Shown here one piece after another: positions 63,797-64,000 of a DNA stretch of 64,000 nt. Made by a program: the position numbers and the translations under genes. This stretch comes from Nonomuraea sp. NBC_00507 (GTDB lineage Bacteria; Actinomycetota; Actinomycetes; Streptosporangiales; Streptosporangiaceae). The notes beneath the pieces are model-generated. The model was not told the DNA's origin, did no database searches, and saw nothing but the letters and a program-made list of their open reading frames with translations. Each line of letters begins with the position of its first letter. The first letter of the stretch is position 1. The stretch is taken from assembly GCF_036013525.1 (NCBI RefSeq), contig NZ_CP107853.1:1674001-1738000 (forward strand). Reading direction: 5' to 3'.

Positions 63797-64000
63797 ATGG
63801 CAGCAGGCGACACCGTAATCACCATCGTCGGCAACCTCGTCGACGACCCGGAGCTGCGCTTTACCCCGACGGGGCAAGCGGTGGCTCGATTCCGCATCGC
63901 ATCCACTCCGCGGTTCATGGATCGCCAGACCAACGAGTGGAAGGATGGCGAGAGCCTCTTTCTGACCTGCAACGTGTGGCGGCAGGCGGCGGAGAACGCC
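63797..64000 (+). CDS. ssb: Single-stranded DNA-binding protein (5' part, cut by window edge)
   Basis: 68 codons visible from ATG 63797: [36 protein letters not shown] then [16 protein letters not shown], the OB-fold start of SSB. It should continue with a Gly-rich tail and acidic tip beyond position 64000. Confidence 0.95.
   Translation, partial: MAAGDTVITIVGNLVDDPELRFTPTGQAVARFRIASTPRFMDRQTNEWKDGESLFLTCNVWRQAAENA

Overview
The window is the replication-origin region of a high-GC actinobacterial chromosome with an integrated prophage at its left end. The order gyrA-gyrB-dciA-recF-gnd-dnaN-oriC-dnaA-rpmH-rnpA-yidD-yidC-jag-rsmG-parA-parB is seen directly. It is followed by ddl, an aminotransferase, trxA-trxB-antisigma-sigM-pseudokinase-murJ-DUF6049-YbaK, the CCA-adding enzyme, idi, ino1-padR, DUF5318-ponA-GT87-mannosyltransferase, nfo and rpsF-ssb. 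This order matches the Streptomyces/Streptosporangiales type. From general knowledge a Nonomuraea- or Streptosporangium-like organism is likely; the species cannot be read from the window.

Positions 1-17000: a tailed-phage-type prophage (siphovirus-like terminase genes). It ends in the 3' end of a tRNA-Ile(GAU) gene, with a tyrosine integrase beside it, and it runs off the left edge of the window. Int, a small hypothetical and a Cro-like HTH gene read rightward. A CI-like HTH repressor, a possible excisionase and about 20 small, mostly end-overlapping (ATGA/GTGA) genes read leftward. These lead to a replication initiator whose coding sequence holds 22-bp-phased iterons and a DnaA box, then to an HNH nuclease and the small and large terminase subunits. 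A PH-SHOCT gene sits in reverse orientation with its own terminators, like a moron.

Positions 17000-28700: the gyrB-gyrA-DUF3566 operon ends before tRNA-Ile. dciA, recF, gnd and dnaN lead to oriC, a DnaA-box cluster between dnaN and dnaA. A second DnaA-box cluster lies between dnaA and rpmH.

Positions 28700-36750: rpmH to parB read rightward. Five perfect parS sites (GTTTCACGTGAAAC) lie here: one inside parA, and two on each side of an unusual 1.2-kb, extremely GC-rich imperfect repeat array between parB and the next gene. No feature type explains this array, and it is the strongest candidate for something undescribed.

Positions 36750-64000: conserved housekeeping genes. These cover envelope biogenesis (ddl, murJ with its separate pseudokinase, ponA, mannosyltransferases), redox and ECF sigma control (sigM-antisigma-trxB-trxA), tRNA maturation (cca), isoprenoid and inositol synthesis (idi; ino1 behind a PadR regulator with a clear operator), DNA repair (nfo), and the start of rpsF-ssb. 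The ssb gene is cut by the right edge.
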